A stretch of 64,000 nt of DNA from Micromonospora luteifusca (GCF_016907275.1 NZ_JAFBBP010000001.1:2718001-2782000); one strand, 5' to 3'. Counted from the first letter of the stretch, positions 1 through 8,009 are shown. Program-made: numbers and translations. Notes: generated from the sequence alone by a model not told the origin.

Positions 1-523
1 TCGCCGTCGGGTCCAGACCGAGGGAGATCACCGAAAGCACCGCCGCCGGCAACACCTGGGTGAGCAGCATGATGGGCACCAACTGCCGCCAACCCCGGCG
101 CAACGCTGCCCAACACCGGTTGAACCATCCGGCAAGACCGGCACCGGGGGGAGTGACCAGCGGGTCGTTCGGGTCGAACCCGTAACCCGGCGGGTACCAG
201 CCGACTGCCGACCCCGGATACCACGGCTGCCCGCCATAGGGACCCGCCCCGGGCTGCCCGCCAGAGGGACCCCACCCGGGCTGTCCGCCGTAAGCGCCCA
301 CCCCGGGCGGGTAGCCCCCGGGTGGCGGGTAAGCCCAGCCCTGCGGGGGCGGACCGGCCGCACCCCGCGCGGGATCCCAGCCAGACGCCGTGCCCGGCGT
401 CGCGTTGAAACCGCCGTGGGGCGGGGTCGGCTCGGACGGACCCGGCTCGGACGGACCCGGCTCGGACGGGCCCGGCTCACCCGGCCCGGAGGGTGGGGTG
501 GGCGGGGGTGACTCGTCGGTCAT
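1..523 (-). CDS. Pro/Gly-rich N-terminal part of a membrane protein (partial)
   Basis: The reading frame opens with ATG at 523 (MTDESPPPTPPSG) and is still open at the window edge, so only about 174 residues are seen. The first ~120 residues are disordered and rich in Pro, Gly, Tyr and Trp. They contain three copies of a SEPGP unit and later GGQPG-type repeats, as in cytoplasmic tails of many actinobacterial membrane proteins. From about residue 125 (LVTPPGAGLAGWFNRCW) the chain becomes a folded segment, followed by a first hydrophobic helix (LVPIMLLTQVLPAAVLSVI). This layout suits proline-rich actinobacterial membrane proteins whose tail precedes several transmembrane helices. The family cannot be named because the membrane domain lies outside the window. 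Confidence 0.75.
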   Translation of the reverse strand, partial: MTDESPPPTPPSGPGEPGPSEPGPSEPGPSEPTPPHGGFNATPGTASGWDPARGAAGPPPQGWAYPPPGGYPPGVGAYGGQPGWGPSGGQPGAGPYGGQPWYPGSAVGWYPPGYGFDPNDPLVTPPGAGLAGWFNRCWAALRRGWRQLVPIMLLTQVLPAAVLSVISLGLDPTA

Positions 524-617
524 GAACGCTCCTCAGCATTGGCTGGAACGGTTCACGATCTTCCCGGCTGCGCGCCCGTGCCGCAGCCCCGACGTGGGGG
601 CCGATCGGGGAGGAAGC

Positions 618-821
618 TCAGGCGATGACGCGTACGTGCTCGGCCTGCGGGCCCTTCTGCCCCTGGGCGATCTCGAACTCCACCCGCTGACCGTCATCCA
701 GCGCCTTGTAGCCGTCCATCTCGATTGCGGAGAAGTGAACGAACACGTCCTGACCGCCGTCGACGGCGATGAAGCCGTAGCCCTTTTCGGCGTTGAACCA
801 TTTCACGGTGCCCTGTGCCAC
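618..821 (-). CDS. cold-shock protein, CspA family
   Basis: This 67-residue protein is a single cold-shock domain, an OB-fold that binds single-stranded RNA or DNA and acts as an RNA chaperone. Both nucleic-acid binding motifs are present: KGYGFI (RNP1) near residue 14 and DVFVHF (RNP2) near residue 25. The length is the standard 65-70 residues. The start is GTG at 821, preceded by an AGGGA ribosome-binding sequence. The gene stands alone, with about 240 bp upstream before the divergent acetyltransferase gene. That gap is long enough for a 5' leader of the kind that controls csp genes in other bacteria, but no specific structure could be confirmed. Confidence 0.95.
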   Translation of the reverse strand: MAQGTVKWFNAEKGYGFIAVDGGQDVFVHFSAIEMDGYKALDDGQRVEFEIAQGQKGPQAEHVRVIA

Positions 822-1059
822 GGTGCACTTCCCTCACTCTGCGCAGCGTTGCCTGACCCGGCGCACGGCGCGGCCGGGCGCCCTCGGACCACCGCCCCAG
901 CGATCGATGGCGGCCATTGAAGCAGGTGACCGGAATCGCACGCTACACGAGGGATGACGACCGCGCACGACCACAAATCGGGCACCGTTCTGGCCGCTCC
1001 GGCACCGCCTCCAGCCGTGCTCGGAAAATGGTGTCCACCCCTGTGGTAGGCATGCGGGC

Positions 1060-1590
1060 ATGACCACCGATACCGGCCCAGCCGCCCTCCGGCAGACGCA
1101 GATCCGCCGGGTCCGGCCTGGCGACGCCGCCCGGATGCGGGCGCTACGCCTGGAGATGCTCGCCGACGCACCGTTGGCTTTCCTGGAGACCCTGGCGGAC
1201 GCGGCGGCCCGACCGCACACCGAGTTCGCCGCCCGGGTCGCCTTCACCTCGGCCGGTCCCACCAACGCACAGTTCATCGCCGATCCGGGCGGCCGGCTGG
1301 TCGGACACGCCGGCGGCACGGTCGCCCCGAACGAGCCGGGGCTGACCGTGATCTACGCCGTTTACGTCACGCCAGCCTGGCGGGGCGGCGGGCTGCTCGG
1401 CGACCTGGTGGACGGGGTGGCCGCCTGGTCGCGGGCCTGCGGCCGGCCGGAGCTGCTGCTGGAGGTGGTGGTCGGCAACAACCGCGCCTACCGCGCCTAC
1501 CAGCGGCTGGGCTTCACCGACACCGGCGTACGGGTCCCCCACCCCACGATCCCGGCCCTGACCGAACTACAAATGCGCCGAACGGCCTGA
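1060..1590 (+). CDS. GNAT family N-acetyltransferase
   Basis: The 176-residue protein has the GNAT acetyl-CoA fold. The N-terminal strand and helix read IRRVRPGDAARMRALRLEML. The central region (VIYAVYVTPAWRGGGLLGDL, about residues 95-115) holds the acetyl-CoA pyrophosphate-binding R/Q-x-x-G-x-G/A-like loop (WRGGGLL). The C-terminal AYRAYQRLGF motif is typical of RimI-like enzymes. The substrate is unknown. It is monocistronic and convergent with paaN; the 300-bp gap between them contains two long inverted repeats that could end transcription from both sides. The ATG at 1060 has only a weak ribosome-binding site. Confidence 0.88.
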   Translation: MTTDTGPAALRQTQIRRVRPGDAARMRALRLEMLADAPLAFLETLADAAARPHTEFAARVAFTSAGPTNAQFIADPGGRLVGHAGGTVAPNEPGLTVIYAVYVTPAWRGGGLLGDLVDGVAAWSRACGRPELLLEVVVGNNRAYRAYQRLGFTDTGVRVPHPTIPALTELQMRRTA

Positions 1591-1891
1591 ACCCCGCCGC
1601 GCAATGACCCGCTGTCGACGCCGCCAACCCCATGATCGCGCTACAACCAGGATCGAGTGGCCTCCCCGCAAACGGTTACCACTACATCCTGGTTGCAGCA
1701 CGATCATGGGTTGATGGGACAGCGCAGGCGCAGAGACGCCCACGACCACCGTGCCCACAAAGGGTTTCCGGGGCAGCCCGACCCGCGCAGGGATCAAGCC
1801 TGACCGCCCGGAGCGGGTCGGGCTGCCCCGGAAACCCCCAACCGCAAGCAGGGCGGGCCGCCCCGGAAAGCCCAAAAGCAACAACCACAGA
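1591..1891. repeat. intergenic region with two large inverted-repeat elements
   Basis: This gap between convergent genes holds two separate hairpin-forming elements. The first has 25-bp arms at 1629-1653 and 1686-1710 (CCATGATCG...CAACCAGGAT) differing at two positions that still form G-U pairs, with a 32-nt loop. The second has perfect 25-bp arms at 1762-1786 and 1813-1837 (GGGTTTCCGGGGCAGC...) with a 26-nt loop. A third, degenerate half-copy of the second element's right arm lies at about 1852-1874. Placement between two gene ends fits bidirectional termination. The size and partial duplication look more like REP/BIME-type elements than ordinary terminators. Confidence 0.8.
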
Positions 1892-3565
1892 TCAGACGTG
1901 CCGCCGAGACTGCACGATCCGGAATCGATTGGCCACGTACGCCCCATCGGTCAACGCCGAGTTCGCCGCCGCGTTGGCGCCACTGCCGTGGAAGTCGGAG
2001 AACGCCGCCGACTGGTTCACGAAGACCCCGCCGGTGAGGTTGCAGGACAGGTGCACCCCGACCTCGACCGCGACCGCCTCGGTGGCGTCCAGCACGGCCT
2101 CGTCGGTGGAGTAGACCCCGGCGGTGAGCGCGCCCTTCTCGCCGACCGTGCGGCGCAGCAGGTCCAGGCTGTGCGTGGTGGAGTCGGTCGCGATGGCGAA
2201 CGAGATCGGCCCGAACCACTCCCGGCCGTACGTCTCCGCGTCGTCCGCGGTCAGTTTCACGATCGTCGGGGTACGCACCACCGCGTCGGCGTACGACGGG
2301 TGGATCACGGCCCGCGACTCCAGCACCGGCTCGCCGACCTTGGTCACCTCGGCCAGCCGCTCCAGCACCCCGTCGTTGACGATGGCGCCGGTCAGCTCCA
2401 CGCCTCGGGCCGGGTCCGCGGTGAGCTTGCCGACCGCCGCGGCGATTCCGCCGGCCACCTCGTCGAAGCTCTTGCGCCCCTGGTCGGTCTCGATGCCGCC
2501 GGCGGGGATGAGGATGTTCTGCGAGGTGGTGCACATTTGGCCGCTGTAGAGGGTCAGCGTGAAACCGAGGTTGCGGCACATCCCGGCGAAGTCGTCGGTG
2601 GAGTCGATGACGACCGTGTTCAGGCCGGCCTTCTCGGTGTAGACCGACGCTTGCCGGGCGTGCGTCTCCAGCCAGTCGCCGTACTCGGTGGAGCCGGTGA
2701 AGTCGACGATCCGGATGGAGCGGTGCAGGGCCAGGTCGCTCGCGAGCTTCTCGCCGGGGGCCTCAGCAGCCAGCATGATCAGGTTCGGGTCGAAGCCGGC
2801 CTCGGCGAGCACCTCCCGGGCGTACTTCACGGTGATGGCCAGTGGCAGCACCGCGCGCGGGTGCGGCTTGACGATCACTGGGTTGCCGGTGACCAGCGAG
2901 GCGAACAGCCCGGGGTACGAGTTCCAGGTCGGGAAGGTGTTGCAGCCGATCACCAGCGCCACCCCACGCGGCACGACGTGGAACGTCTTGGTCATCCGCA
3001 GCGGGTCACCCTTGCCGGCGGCCTTCTCCCAGCCTGCCGTCCCCGGGTGCCGGGTCATCTCGGCGTACGCGTAAGCCAACGCCTCCAGCGCCCGGTCCAG
3101 CGCGTGTGCGCCGCCGGCCTGGAAGGCCATAACGAACGCCTGCCCGCTGGTGAACTGCACCGCGTTGGCCAGCTCGAAGATGTGCTTGTGCAGCCGGTCG
3201 AGGATCTCCAGGCAGACGCCCACCCGGGCCTGCGGGCCGGCGTCGCGCCACGCCGGAAGCGCGGCGGAGGCGGCGTCGATCAGCTCGCCGGGGGCGGCAT
3301 GCGGGTAGCGCACCGCCAACTCCACCCCGAACGGGCTCGTCTCGGTGGCGACGCGTTCACCGGCGCCCGGCTGGTCGAGCGGAAAATCACCACCGAGGTA
3401 CGCCTCGAAGGCGGCCTTACCGTCGGCGGCGGCGGTCTCGCCGTACACCCGGGGGCTGGGAGATTCGGGATAGGCGGACCAGTAGCCCCGCTCCGTGATC
3501 GCGGTCAGCGCACGGTTGAGGGTGTCGGCGTGCCTGTCGTACAGGGGCTGCGGGGTCTCCGTCAT
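1892..3565 (-). CDS. paaN: phenylacetic acid degradation protein PaaN (aldehyde dehydrogenase family)
   Basis: This 557-residue protein belongs to the aldehyde dehydrogenase superfamily and most resembles the actinobacterial PaaN type, linked to oxidation of the ring-opened semialdehyde in aerobic phenylacetyl-CoA breakdown. Visible landmarks are the NAD-binding FTGSTEYG (about residue 290), EKAGLN (about 312), and the catalytic cysteine in GQMCTTSQN (about C345). The start chosen is ATG at 3565 (MTETPQPLYDRH); an in-frame ATG lies 9 nt upstream and longer starts reach 3619. No other paa genes (paaABCDE, paaK) are nearby, so pathway membership rests on similarity alone. A related NADP-dependent aldehyde dehydrogenase role is possible. 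Confidence 0.85.
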   Translation of the reverse strand: MTETPQPLYDRHADTLNRALTAITERGYWSAYPESPSPRVYGETAAADGKAAFEAYLGGDFPLDQPGAGERVATETSPFGVELAVRYPHAAPGELIDAASAALPAWRDAGPQARVGVCLEILDRLHKHIFELANAVQFTSGQAFVMAFQAGGAHALDRALEALAYAYAEMTRHPGTAGWEKAAGKGDPLRMTKTFHVVPRGVALVIGCNTFPTWNSYPGLFASLVTGNPVIVKPHPRAVLPLAITVKYAREVLAEAGFDPNLIMLAAEAPGEKLASDLALHRSIRIVDFTGSTEYGDWLETHARQASVYTEKAGLNTVVIDSTDDFAGMCRNLGFTLTLYSGQMCTTSQNILIPAGGIETDQGRKSFDEVAGGIAAAVGKLTADPARGVELTGAIVNDGVLERLAEVTKVGEPVLESRAVIHPSYADAVVRTPTIVKLTADDAETYGREWFGPISFAIATDSTTHSLDLLRRTVGEKGALTAGVYSTDEAVLDATEAVAVEVGVHLSCNLTGGVFVNQSAAFSDFHGSGANAAANSALTDGAYVANRFRIVQSRRHV

Positions 3566-3659
3566 GCCCGCCATCATGCCGCAGCCGTGTTCGGGAGCAG
3601 AAGCGCCGATGACAGACAACGCCGCATGCCTGAGTCACGTCCGCGAGCACCAGCGTCCG

Positions 3660-4679
3660 TCAGAGCGTGAGCTGCCAGTCGGTCCAGGCGTCCACCGGCC
3701 GGAAGCCGAGCTGCTCGTTGATCGCCACCATGTAGCTGTTGCTTGCCGCGTTCCAGGTGTCGATCATGCGGACCGCCGGCTCGTGGGTGAGCAGGTGGTG
3801 CAGGTTCTCGGCCTTGGCGATGAGGCCGAGCCGGTGCCCACGGTGGGCCGGGTCGACGATGGTGATCTGCTGGAACGCGTGCCAGTCGGCGGAGGCGCCC
3901 ACGTCCAGCAGGGTCCAGGCGACCAGCCGGCCGGTCGCCTCGTGGCGCATCCCGAGGTGGTAACGCCGCCGGCCCCTGGCGTCCAACGCCCGGTCGTTGC
4001 CGCGGATGCGCTCGGCGTCCACCTGCTCCGGTTCCCACTGCACGTCCCCCATGGGAGCGTCGATGAGCAGCCGGCCGTCCAGGTAGGCGATGTCCGCGAC
4101 GTACTCCTGCGGGGTCGCCCCCTGCCAGCAGACCGACCGGTAGCCCTCGGCCCGCGGCTGGGCCTCGGCCAACGCCGCCCGCAGCGCGACCCGGTCAATC
4201 TCGTCGACATCGAGCCGACGACGCACCTCGGCCAGGGCGGATTGAGCGCCCGTCGAGGCGGCGAACGCGTCACCCGCCACGCTTCGGGCGGGCCCGCCGG
4301 GCAGCGCGGAGACGGCCATCGCGACCACCCGCTTGCGTCCGTGCTCCCGCAGCAGGCGCAGCCCGTACTCGTGCAGTGCCCGGCCGACGCCCCGCCGCCG
4401 CAGCTCCGGATGCACCACCAGCTCGGCGGTGGCGTTGTCGGTGTTGTCGAGCTGCGGCAGGTCCAGTTGGAGGTAACCGGCCGGCACGCCGTCCAGTCGG
4501 GCCAGCGCCCAGAGGGACCGGGTGCCGGGCATCGGCGTGTGGAACATCGCGTCGAACCGCCGCCGGCAGAAGGGCGGCAGGTCCGGCAGATCGGCGTCGC
4601 TGACGGCCGCCCCGATCAGGTACGCCTCGTCGACCGAAGCCCGGTCGGCGCCGTCGAACGACGCGATCGTGATGCTCAT
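3660..4679 (-). CDS. two-domain GNAT acetyltransferase
   Basis: The 339-residue protein holds two GNAT domains in tandem, the architecture of mycothiol synthase (MshD) and related actinobacterial enzymes. The N-terminal domain carries the acetyl-CoA loop RRRGVGRALHEYG at about residues 105-118 and looks active. The C-terminal domain has HRGHRLGLIAKAENL near residue 285 followed by NAASNSYMVAINEQLGF, the usual C-terminal GNAT helix and strand. True MshD cannot be claimed; the substrate is unknown. The ATG at 4679 (MSITIASFDGAD) is preferred over an in-frame start upstream because a perfect 35-bp palindrome at 4705-4739 lies just ahead of it. Confidence 0.8.
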   Translation of the reverse strand: MSITIASFDGADRASVDEAYLIGAAVSDADLPDLPPFCRRRFDAMFHTPMPGTRSLWALARLDGVPAGYLQLDLPQLDNTDNATAELVVHPELRRRGVGRALHEYGLRLLREHGRKRVVAMAVSALPGGPARSVAGDAFAASTGAQSALAEVRRRLDVDEIDRVALRAALAEAQPRAEGYRSVCWQGATPQEYVADIAYLDGRLLIDAPMGDVQWEPEQVDAERIRGNDRALDARGRRRYHLGMRHEATGRLVAWTLLDVGASADWHAFQQITIVDPAHRGHRLGLIAKAENLHHLLTHEPAVRMIDTWNAASNSYMVAINEQLGFRPVDAWTDWQLTL

Positions 4680-4704
4680 GCCGCCGAGCGTGCACCCGGA
4701 AAAG

Positions 4705-4739
4705 CGATCGGGCCAGCGAATTATTCGCTGGCCCGATCG
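4705..4739. promoter_or_regulatory. perfect 16-bp inverted repeat upstream of the GNAT gene
   Basis: The arms CGATCGGGCCAGCGAA and TTCGCTGGCCCGATCG are perfect complements separated by TTA. The site begins 26 bp ahead of the acetyltransferase ATG on the minus strand. It could be a repressor operator or an intrinsic hairpin in the 5' leader. No U-run follows on either strand, which argues mildly against a classical terminator. Confidence 0.65.
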
Positions 4740-4942
4740 AACGTGGTCGGGAGGGACACTCGCACAACGCCTCCGGCGTTGGGTCGCAAGAACTTCAAAA
4801 GTCTTCGGCGAAATGCCCTCCCGCACGGAGCATCTTGCGCCGTCCGGTTCCTGCCGTCAAGTACAGAGCGGCGGGTTTTCCACACTCACAGCGAAATTCC
4901 AGTTACCGGGCGGCTCTTCCCCACGCGACCCCGACCCAGCAC

Positions 4943-5020
4943 GTGATCCACTCCAGATCGCCGATGTGGCGGTGTCCAGGCGCTCGGATACCGCCACGTC
5001 GGCGAAACGGAGCCGATCAA
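4943..5020. repeat. 78-bp palindromic intergenic element, copy 1
   Basis: Two 35-bp arms (4943-4977 and 4986-5020) flank an 8-nt loop. The arms are imperfect complements, with the best-paired block around CGCC-GA-GTGGCGGT-TCC. The same layout of arm length, loop length and core (GATCCACTCC...ATCGCCGA) recurs at 9013-9090, so this is a dispersed element rather than a chance hairpin. Confidence 0.8.
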
Positions 5021-5054
5021 TATCGCGACGCCAGCGACCCGGACCGACGCCACA

Positions 5055-5107
<53 letters not shown>

Positions 5108-5109
5108 GG

Positions 5110-6396
5110 TCAGCCGAGCAGGCCGGCGTCGCGGGCGGCACGCAGCGAGGGCTTGATGTGGTGGGAAGGCCCGACCTGGCCCGCCACCGCGTCGATGGTC
5201 TTCAGTCCTTCGCCGGTGTTGAACACGACGGTCTCCGCCGTCGGGTCGAGCCGACCGGACTCGACCAACTTGCGCAGCACCGCGACGGTCACCCCGCCAG
5301 CGGTCTCGGCGAAGACACCGGTGGTGCGGGCCAGATCGCGGATGCCGGCGCGGATCTCGTCGTCGTCGGCGTACTCCATCCACCCGCCGGTGCGGCGGAC
5401 CGCCTCCAGGGCGTAGAGGCCGGCGGCCGGGTCGCCGATGTTGAGCGACTTGGCGATGCCGGTGGGCTTGACCGGGATGATCGTGTCGGTGTCGGCGTGC
5501 AGAGCGGTGGCGATCGGGTTGCAGCCGGCCGACTGGGCCCCGAAGACCTTCCAACCGCCGGCCGGGGCCTCGACCAGGCCGATCTCCACCAGCTCGGAGA
5601 AGGCCTTGTCAATCTTGGTGAGCAGCTCGCCGCTGGCCATCGGGATGACCACCTGCGCCGGGATCCGCCACCCGAGCTGCTCGGCCACCTCGTAGCCGAG
5701 GGTCTTGGAGCCCTCCGCGTAGTACGGCCGGACGTTCACGTTGACGAACGCGGTGTCCTCGAACTCGTCGGTCTCCACCAGCTCGCCGCAGAGCCGGTTG
5801 ACATCGTCGTAGGAGCCGTCGATGGCGACCAGCTCACCGCCGTAGACGGCGGTGGTGATGACCTTGCCCTGTTCCAGGTCACTGGGGATGAAGACCACCG
5901 AGGGCACCCCGGCGCGGGCGGCGTGCGCGGCCACCGAGTTGGCGAGGTTGCCGGTCGACGCGCAGGCGAAGCGCGTGAAGCCGAGCGCCTTCGCGGCGGT
6001 GAGCGCCACCGAGACGACGCGATCCTTGAACGAGTGGGTGGGGTTGGCGCTGTCGTCCTTGACCCAGAGCGGCGCGGTGAAGCCCAGCTCGGCGCCGAGG
6101 TGCGGCGCCGCCACCAGCGGGGTCAGCCCCGGGTCGAGGGTGACCCGGCTGGCCGGGTCCTGACCGGCGGGGAGCAGTGCGGCGTACCGCCAGATGTTCT
6201 TCGGGCCGGCCTCGATCTGCTCACGGGTGACGGTGGCCAGGGCGGCGGTGTCGTAGTCGACCTCCAGCGGGCCGAAACACTCGTAGCAGGCATGCTGGGC
6301 GACGAGCGGGTAGCAGGCCGAGCAGGCGCGACAGACCAGGGCGCGGGCGGGGCTGGCGGAGGTGCCGATGCCGGATTGGGCGAGCGTCGACGTCAT
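5110..6396 (-). CDS. thrC: threonine synthase
   Basis: The enzyme converts O-phosphohomoserine to threonine using pyridoxal phosphate. The 428-residue protein has the PLP-binding lysine in the conserved HSFKDR motif (about K124), then the ACASTGNLANSVAAHAARAG stretch that grips the cofactor phosphate. Its N-terminus carries a Cys cluster, C22-x2-C25 and C37-x2-C40, that looks like a zinc ribbon; short bacterial ThrC forms lack it. ATG at 6396 has AGAGGA upstream. A SAM-I riboswitch fills the leader, so expression should respond to S-adenosylmethionine. No hom or thrB gene is adjacent. A role in a related PLP reaction cannot be excluded, but threonine synthase is the best call. Confidence 0.92.
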   Translation of the reverse strand: MTSTLAQSGIGTSASPARALVCRACSACYPLVAQHACYECFGPLEVDYDTAALATVTREQIEAGPKNIWRYAALLPAGQDPASRVTLDPGLTPLVAAPHLGAELGFTAPLWVKDDSANPTHSFKDRVVSVALTAAKALGFTRFACASTGNLANSVAAHAARAGVPSVVFIPSDLEQGKVITTAVYGGELVAIDGSYDDVNRLCGELVETDEFEDTAFVNVNVRPYYAEGSKTLGYEVAEQLGWRIPAQVVIPMASGELLTKIDKAFSELVEIGLVEAPAGGWKVFGAQSAGCNPIATALHADTDTIIPVKPTGIAKSLNIGDPAAGLYALEAVRRTGGWMEYADDDEIRAGIRDLARTTGVFAETAGGVTVAVLRKLVESGRLDPTAETVVFNTGEGLKTIDAVAGQVGPSHHIKPSLRAARDAGLLG

Positions 6397-6408
6397 GTCG
6401 AGAGTCCT

Positions 6409-6540
6409 CTCATCTTTCCCCGCATCGCACGGTGCGGCGGGGACGGAATTGGCACCTGCCCCGCGGGGCGCTCAGCGGTGAGCGCGCGGGGTGGTTGCCG
6501 GGGCGTCGTCGGGCCGTATCCCTCAGCCCCTCTGGATGAG
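6409..6540 (-). promoter_or_regulatory. SAM-I (S-box) riboswitch in the thrC leader
   Basis: On the minus strand the leader runs from CTCATCCAGAGGGGCTGAGG through GATACGGCCCGACGACGCCC, CGGCAACC, AGGTGCCAATTCC and ends with GGAAAGATGAG. These are the hallmark SAM-I segments in the right order. They comprise the P1 strands (CTCATC/GATGAG), kink-turn GAGGGA, the GGCCC pseudoknot-side loop, CCCGGCAACC, the GGTGCCAATTCC junction and GAAAGATGAG. The 3' P1 strand abuts AGAGGA, the likely thrC ribosome-binding site 12-17 nt before the ATG. Ligand binding that stabilises P1 could therefore block translation, or there may be an alternative pairing that was not resolved. Confidence 0.95.
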
Positions 6541-6609
6541 GTATGCAGTTGTGACGTCGAGTCTAGGCAAAGCCGGGCGCAGCCTCCAGCGCCCATCCCA
6601 GTGGGTGGG

Positions 6610-7578
6610 TCAGCGGGCGTTCACCGCCACCGGGTCGACCACCGCGATCTGGTCCGTGACCGCGGTCGACTGCGGCAGGGACGAGGGCCGGACCCGCGCC
6701 CTGGTGGCGAGGTTCGCGGCGATCAGCGCGGCGATCGTGATGGCGGCACCGACCAGCTCGACGGGTTCCGGGCGGTAGCCGCGGGCGATCTGAACCGCGA
6801 AGGTGGTCACCGGGACCAGGTTCATGAACAGCGCGGCGTTGGCGGCACCGAGCCGCTGCACGCCGGTGTTCCAGGCCAGGACCGCGATCACGGCAGCCAC
6901 AATCACGGCGTACGCCAATTGCGGGGCGACCGCCGCGAGGTCGGCGGCGGCCGGCGCGTGCTGCCAACCGACGGCGTCGGCGCCGATGCTCGCGGCCAGC
7001 ATGGCGGCTGTGCCGGCGAGCGCGGTCAGTGTGGTGAAGCGCAGCGGCGACCAGTCGCCGAACCGGCTGGCACCATGCGTGTAGATGCCCCAGCCGAGCA
7101 CCGCGCCGATCATCATCAGGCCGCCGAGACCGAACTGGCCGAGCCCCGCCAGGCTCCCGCGGGTGATCACCAGGCCGACGCCGAGGAGCGCCACCAGGGA
7201 GAGGGCCAGCAAGAGCGGCTTCGGCCGTACGCCGTCACGGGCCCACCGGACCAGCTGAGTGATCACGGGGGTGGTGGCCACGAAGAGGGAGATCTGCTGG
7301 GGGGCGGCGTGTTCGAGCGCCAGGTTGGTGAGCAGGTTGAAGCCGGCAAAGCCGACTACGCCGAGCACCACGATCTCGACGGCCCGGCCGCCGGGCCGCA
7401 GCGCGCCGGAGCCCTCGCGGAGCAGCAGAATGGCGACGAGAATGACGGCGGCGAGCAGGTAGCGGGCGGTGGTCAGGTTGAGCGGGTCGATCCGGGTCAG
7501 CGCACTGGCCAGGACCGGGAACATCACGCCCCAACCGAGCACGGCGAGCAGCGGATAGGCGGCGGCGCGGGATCGCAT
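6610..7578 (-). CDS. EamA/DMT-family exporter
   Basis: The 322-residue protein is almost wholly hydrophobic, with about ten predicted membrane helices in two EamA repeats, the drug/metabolite transporter layout. The second half shows the characteristic GWGIYTHGASRFGDWSPLRFT region near residues 165-185. Transporters of this type usually export amino acids, nucleosides or drugs; the substrate is unknown. ATG at 7578 is chosen because GGAG sits 7 nt upstream; a TTG twelve bases earlier is less likely. It is divergent from an ArsR-type regulator, and both promoters share the palindromic sites at 7593-7650, so the regulator probably controls it. Confidence 0.85.
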   Translation of the reverse strand: MRSRAAAYPLLAVLGWGVMFPVLASALTRIDPLNLTTARYLLAAVILVAILLLREGSGALRPGGRAVEIVVLGVVGFAGFNLLTNLALEHAAPQQISLFVATTPVITQLVRWARDGVRPKPLLLALSLVALLGVGLVITRGSLAGLGQFGLGGLMMIGAVLGWGIYTHGASRFGDWSPLRFTTLTALAGTAAMLAASIGADAVGWQHAPAAADLAAVAPQLAYAVIVAAVIAVLAWNTGVQRLGAANAALFMNLVPVTTFAVQIARGYRPEPVELVGAAITIAALIAANLATRARVRPSSLPQSTAVTDQIAVVDPVAVNAR

Positions 7579-7592
7579 CGTCAGCTCCAATG

Positions 7593-7650
7593 TTCGAGTA
7601 TCGTCGAACCAACGACACCGACCCTAGGGTGTCGTTCGACGATTGTCGAA
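7593..7650. promoter_or_regulatory. twin palindromic operators between eamA-type and arsR-type genes
   Basis: Two 16-bp sites with the form TTCGANNATNGTCGAA occur at 7593-7608 and 7635-7650, in the same orientation with centres 42 bp apart. Between them lies another dyad, CGACACC...GGTGTCG (7613-7634). The first site begins 15 bp upstream of the exporter ATG and the second ends 20 bp before the regulator ATG. Winged-helix ArsR dimers bind sites of this size, so autoregulation and shared control are likely. Confidence 0.75.
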
Positions 7651-7669
7651 CAACGGTTACACTGGTCAC

Positions 7670-7975
7670 ATGGAGCCGCACGAACCTGACCTGACCGACA
7701 TACCGGTCACCACCGTGCTGGCCGCACTCGCCGACGACGTGCGGCTACAGATCGTCCGGGCACTCGCCGAGGGCGGCGAATCCGCCTGCGGCAGCTTCGA
7801 CTTCGGCGTCTCCAAAGCGACCCGCAGCCACCACCTCAAAGTGCTGCGCGAGGCGGGCCTGACCCGCACCCGGGCCGCCGGCACCAGCCGCCTGGTCCGC
7901 CTCCGCCGCGACGAACTGGACCGCCTCTACCCGGGCCTCCTGCACGCGGTTCTCGGCGCGCGCACGCCAGCCTGA
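7670..7975 (+). CDS. ArsR-family (HTH_20-like) transcriptional repressor
   Basis: The 101-residue protein is one winged-helix domain. Residues 15-45 (VLAALADDVRLQIVRALAEG) match the ArsR first helix, and CGSFDFGVSKATRSHHLKVLREAGL (about 42-68) contains the recognition helix with the SHHLKVLREAGL signature. No metal-binding CxC pair is seen in the recognition helix; the single Cys at the start of CGSFDF is not enough. It is therefore more likely a small-molecule or redox sensor than an arsenic sensor. ATG at 7670 is used; a TTG at 7643 would extend it into the operator. It is divergent from the exporter gene and presumably represses it. Confidence 0.9.
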   Translation: MEPHEPDLTDIPVTTVLAALADDVRLQIVRALAEGGESACGSFDFGVSKATRSHHLKVLREAGLTRTRAAGTSRLVRLRRDELDRLYPGLLHAVLGARTPA

Positions 7976-8009
7976 CGCTCCGCCGCCGGAATGACCCCAG
8001 ACCGGGGCA

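Noticed and set aside
1892..3565. Full phenylacetate degradation locus around paaN
   Set aside because: No other paa genes are within the window.
1751..3670. 639-codon open frame on the plus strand across paaN
   Set aside because: It is antisense to a clear aldehyde dehydrogenase gene, has shadow composition, and starts inside an inverted-repeat element.
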